Source: an archaeon
Lineage (GTDB): Archaea > Methanobacteriota > Methanobacteria > Methanobacteriales > Methanobacteriaceae
Direction: 5' to 3'
Assembly (NCBI GenBank): GCA_024409185.1
Contig: JAKSUD010000036.1
Coordinates: 1-8,282 of the forward strand
DNA length: 8,282 nucleotides
The position numbers and the translations under genes were made by a program. Position 1 is the stretch's first letter. Each line of letters begins with the position of its first letter. A model generated the notes under the pieces. The model ran no database searches and was not told where the DNA came from. It saw only the letters and a program-made list of their open reading frames with translations. Shown here in pieces: positions 6,701-8,282 of this stretch.

Positions 6701-8124
6701 AAAATATAATTTAAAAGATCTTCCCAATTATCATATTTATTATTATATTTTTTCTGTATTGTTTGCCAGTATTCATAATATAATCTATTTATATCTTTTA
6801 ATGGATAATTTGAATCTATACAAAGCTCAGATAATAATTTTAGATGTAAAGGGATTGATAAAAATTTTATTATTTCTGAATCTAAGGGAATTTTTATCTT
6901 CATTTTTTTTAAAAAATCATTAATCTGTTTATTAGTGAATGGTTTTAAATTAATTTCAGTAATATTAGATTCACGATCATTAATGAGCTTCTTTAAATGA
7001 AAGATATTTTCATGATTAAATTTTCTATAAGTTATGATATAAGGTATGTTGTTAGACTTTAAGTTTCTTAAAAATTTATTTAAAGTGAAAGTAAGATTAC
7101 TAGAATCAATAAAAGGGAGGATATCGATTTGATCAATTATGACTAATGGATTTTCACGCTTTGATAATGTGAATTCAATGAGATTATCTAAATCTAATGC
7201 TTCATGAATATTATTCTTGTTATTTAATTTACTACTATATGTTTCTAAATCTAATATTAAATAGTCTCTTTCTCTATGAATATTTTCGATTATTTGATAG
7301 AGAAATGTACTTTTCCCTACACCACCATCTCCTAATATTATAATATTCTCTCTATTTTCAATTGTTCGCTTAACATTACTTATTTCATCACGTTGTATAA
7401 TGATATCCGTTTTACATTTAATTTTATCTATAAAATCATTATTTATTTCCTTAATTTTATCTAAATCTGTATGATTTATATGATATGGTTTGAATTGATC
7501 TATTTTGGATAAAATTTGATCTCTATTGATTTTTCTCCCCATGTTTTCTTTTATATAATTTAATAAGAAATCATGAACTCTTTCAGGTTTTTCATTAAAA
7601 TGAGAATGAATAATTGAATAATTAAATTCTTTCAAAGTGTAGTAGTCTATGGAAATAAAATTTAAAGTTTTTATAAAATCATAAACTTGTTCTTCAGATA
7701 TTTTTAATAAATCCTTAAATTTATCAAATTCAGCTTTAAGGTAATCTGGTTCATCTTTTTTATAAAATTTCAACGAATTTGAACTCTTTATTCTGTTTGT
7801 TAACTCGGATAATGTAGTGGCACTTATTCCAGAAACAAAGTTAAAACAAACATTTGATTCATTCATGTAGACTTCATGACATTTTTTAATGAACCTTTTT
7901 AACTCGTCAAATGTCCATGTTCCTTTTGTTTTTTGACTTTTAGCTTGATGGTATTCTATTCCATCTACTGTTTTTAATATAAATTCAAATTCATTTTCTA
8001 CATTAGAAGTTTCTAACTCTATTGACTCAGCTCCCCCCCGATAAATCTCTAAAATTTTTTGGATTGTCCATTCATCCTCGTAATAATTTCCAAATTTATT
8101 AGAAAGTCCACCTGGTCTAGGCAT
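3778..8124 (-). CDS. STAND-type NTPase with N-terminal nuclease domain and long helical-repeat sensor (Avs-like anti-phage protein)
   Basis: This 1448-residue protein is a likely intracellular phage sensor-effector. Residues 1-110 look like a PD-(D/E)XK nuclease of the Cap4/DUF4297-like kind: GGLSNKFGNYYEDEW, acidic E36/E38 and E47 on predicted strands, and a Q60-A-K62 signature (EYHQAKSQ). Residues 240-530 are the NTPase: Walker A GDGGVGKST (265-273), Walker B LVIIDQID (327-334), TYR with R367, LKPFTNKQI (393-401), SIP (423-425), and a winged-helix-like FFHERISDYFYS (515-526). Residues 540-1448 are helical repeats, including a HEAT-like NSVRGYTADRLR (1145-1156) and VRAMAAGTLIYI (1184-1195), presumably the sensing region. 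The start is fixed by GGAGTG 5 nt upstream. In characterised Avs proteins, ligand binding by the repeats drives oligomerisation and activates the effector head; that is inference here. The gene carries a seven-G tract at codons 29-31 and precedes hsdM by 67 bp. Confidence 0.88.
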   Translation of the reverse strand: MPRPGGLSNKFGNYYEDEWTIQKILEIYRGGAESIELETSNVENEFEFILKTVDGIEYHQAKSQKTKGTWTFDELKRFIKKCHEVYMNESNVCFNFVSGISATTLSELTNRIKSSNSLKFYKKDEPDYLKAEFDKFKDLLKISEEQVYDFIKTLNFISIDYYTLKEFNYSIIHSHFNEKPERVHDFLLNYIKENMGRKINRDQILSKIDQFKPYHINHTDLDKIKEINNDFIDKIKCKTDIIIQRDEISNVKRTIENRENIIILGDGGVGKSTFLYQIIENIHRERDYLILDLETYSSKLNNKNNIHEALDLDNLIEFTLSKRENPLVIIDQIDILPFIDSSNLTFTLNKFLRNLKSNNIPYIITYRKFNHENIFHLKKLINDRESNITEINLKPFTNKQINDFLKKMKIKIPLDSEIIKFLSIPLHLKLLSELCIDSNYPLKDINRLYYEYWQTIQKKYNNKYDNWEDLLNYIFDYMEKNETYHIPLDPPKFKDELDFLSSEKLLIKTENGYIFFHERISDYFYSLNFKMNGKNLKDYLVNSEQRLHLRRFVKILLEFEKEKNYDKYINIAQELLESEEIRVHLKILILDILNHTSEIKKEFAILKEFIINRDNALHEAVWNSIYKNSDAWFRYFNKHGLIDKYIERDLKDKITHLLIINKNSPETAKLFLDKLNKSEEWNENAMSFIQFAPMSNDNSFNLLIKLIKENIYSSKFHTLNNYFHVLTLFQLSSSQFIDVLHAFMNNIMENKKFNINDLALNHISTNDDLFDNIINDEDCSLKFIKKILPLMIKISDLNHYKYLDSELKKDNIWQNVFSSIVDYKIMKTENGIEFNEDPNGEIHHQETFAEKMRKYMILSITTIYHDNFEEFNKIKEKLIKSNIDSFLEILLEIYSIGDNDKTEICPIITNEKFFELRTYPEFIKTNISLLDNHEREELEKQILEYFKNKADKEEIEYRILKNIKNPSKMTENRIQDLTEKYDFNQNTEVLKQYTCNIPLKDAKNYTDKDWRYIFNEYNQTQSFGIDPHTFWKILSELSKEDPLRFIHIIESSDEEIHKDYCNAILDGVSKSEIDFDNSLRLCKSCHSLSNKPCGKGIIDLLSKFPEKLNNKEYLGIINYYLTEDSDPSTKTCAKYYDNIESAGLNSVRGYTADRLRYIFYHNQELVRLFEPSLKKLVKDPCISVRAMAAGTLIYIQDNNLKLELFKELININEDKILETKRVKFLLYNICDKFDESDYLIRKMINSKNPQINKNIGEIIAYYSLVNDKWNDYLDLCLNKNNDLKIGILNVISNIKTINNNIIEKLLEKFFEEDDDEEIDRLVSLCMSRIDKDSILRNEALLKKFVKSKNNYNYWDMLYNFNKIIEYDNSIIILDLLAIIIKKFQNRKFRELNQGHGIFHECLDLILNIYRMNNKKAEQKCLDLIDDILILPATDFLNNKINDILVNKN
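8033..8039 (-). repeat. Seven-G homopolymer in the STAND gene, candidate phase-variation tract
   Basis: Seven consecutive G on the coding strand span codons 29-31 (CGG GGG GGA, Arg-Gly-Gly). These codons are out of character for a gene this rich in A and T. Loss of one G gives TAG after six codons counted from the Arg codon, and gain of one G gives TGA after four, so either slip would end the protein near residue 32-34, inside the nuclease domain. As written, the tract is in the ON register. Confidence 0.85.
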
Positions 8125-8129
8125 ATTCG

Positions 8130-8135
8130 CACTCC
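8130..8135 (-). promoter_or_regulatory. Ribosome binding site of the STAND NTPase
   Basis: AAGGAGTG includes GGAGTG at 8135-8130, 5 nt before the ATG at 8124. No other in-frame start with comparable support is visible, so this fixes the N-terminus at MPRPGGLSNK. Confidence 0.75.
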
Positions 8136-8227
8136 TTTTTTATTTAGTATTAGTCCACTTTAAATCATCACAATAGTAAGATTAATAATAGTAAACATGT
8201 TTTTTACTAAACACCCCTCCGTTTAAT

Positions 8228-8252
8228 ATTTTATACTGATATTTAGATATCA
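8228..8252 (-). promoter_or_regulatory. Candidate promoter of the defence operon with adjoining palindrome
   Basis: TATAAAAT at 8235-8228 on the minus strand is a good archaeal TATA-like box and would place transcription start near 8205, giving a leader of about 80 nt. One base upstream of it is a palindrome, TGATAT-4 nt-ATATCA (8237-8252), lying where the BRE and TFB would bind. A repressor or other regulator bound there would control entry of the basal machinery. A second perfect palindrome, AAACATGTTT (8193-8202), lies just downstream of the predicted start. These assignments rest on sequence only. Confidence 0.4.
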
Positions 8253-8282
8253 AAACCATAATATTAAAAGAGAGCATATTTA

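Noticed and set aside
6903..6916. T8A6 run in the STAND gene, possible slippage or frameshift site
   Set aside because: Runs of A or T this long recur throughout the window, and no overlapping frame of interest or stimulatory structure follows; unlike the G7 tract it is not out of character.
8160..8198. Twelve-codon leader frame (MFTIINLTIVMI) upstream of the STAND gene
   Set aside because: The ribosome-binding-like string is 13 nt away, the peptide has no regulatory codon run, and there is no terminator/antiterminator pair; frames this short are expected by chance.
8143..8211. Seven-bp inverted repeat TTTAGTA/TACTAAA bracketing the STAND leader
   Set aside because: The arms are short, wholly AT-rich but for one pair, and about 55 nt apart; chance is likely in this composition.

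Overview
The window is a strongly AT-rich stretch in which every supported gene lies on the minus strand, so the biological order runs from the right end of the window to the left. The source is most likely a gut-type methanogenic archaeon of the Methanobacteriales (Methanobrevibacter or Methanosphaera-like). This is an inference from base composition, GGAGG/GGTG ribosome binding sites, TATA-like boxes, and an Asn/Thr-rich secreted protein at the left edge. No rRNA or marker gene is present to prove it.

Layout from right to left: (1) 8125-8282, a leader and promoter region with a TATA-like box, a palindrome directly upstream of it, and a strong ribosome binding site. (2) 3778-8124, a 1448-residue signalling NTPase of the STAND class. 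It has an N-terminal PD-(D/E)XK-type nuclease domain with a Q-x-K active site, a central Walker A/B NTPase, a winged-helix-like segment, and about 900 residues of helical repeats. (3) 3711-3777, a short spacer with repeated and inverted AAACATGAAT elements and a possible internal promoter. (4) 1896-3710, an adenine N6 DNA methyltransferase with its own N-terminal nuclease domain. (5) 463-1896, a two-domain specificity subunit whose ATG overlaps the methyltransferase stop by one base. (6) 411-473 and 297-362, two very short open frames. (7) 1-280, the start of a secreted, coiled-coil, sequon-rich repeat protein cut by the window edge.

Genes 2, 4 and 5 look like one anti-phage defence island. 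The methyltransferase/nuclease and specificity subunit together resemble a BcgI-like (type IIB) restriction-modification pair more than a classical type I system: the restriction nuclease is fused to HsdM, and no HsdR translocase gene is visible. Upstream is a large STAND NTPase with a DNase-like head, whose architecture recalls Avs/AVAST sensors. A simple working model is that the RM pair is a first layer and the STAND protein a second, suicidal layer, which might respond to a phage component or to failure of restriction. Nothing in the sequence proves the coupling beyond order, orientation and spacing.

The most unusual local signal is a run of seven G residues (coding strand) at codons 29-31 of the STAND gene, in an otherwise very AT-rich context. 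Loss or gain of one G leads to a stop within a few codons, so it is a candidate ON/OFF phase-variation switch for the nuclease-STAND effector.
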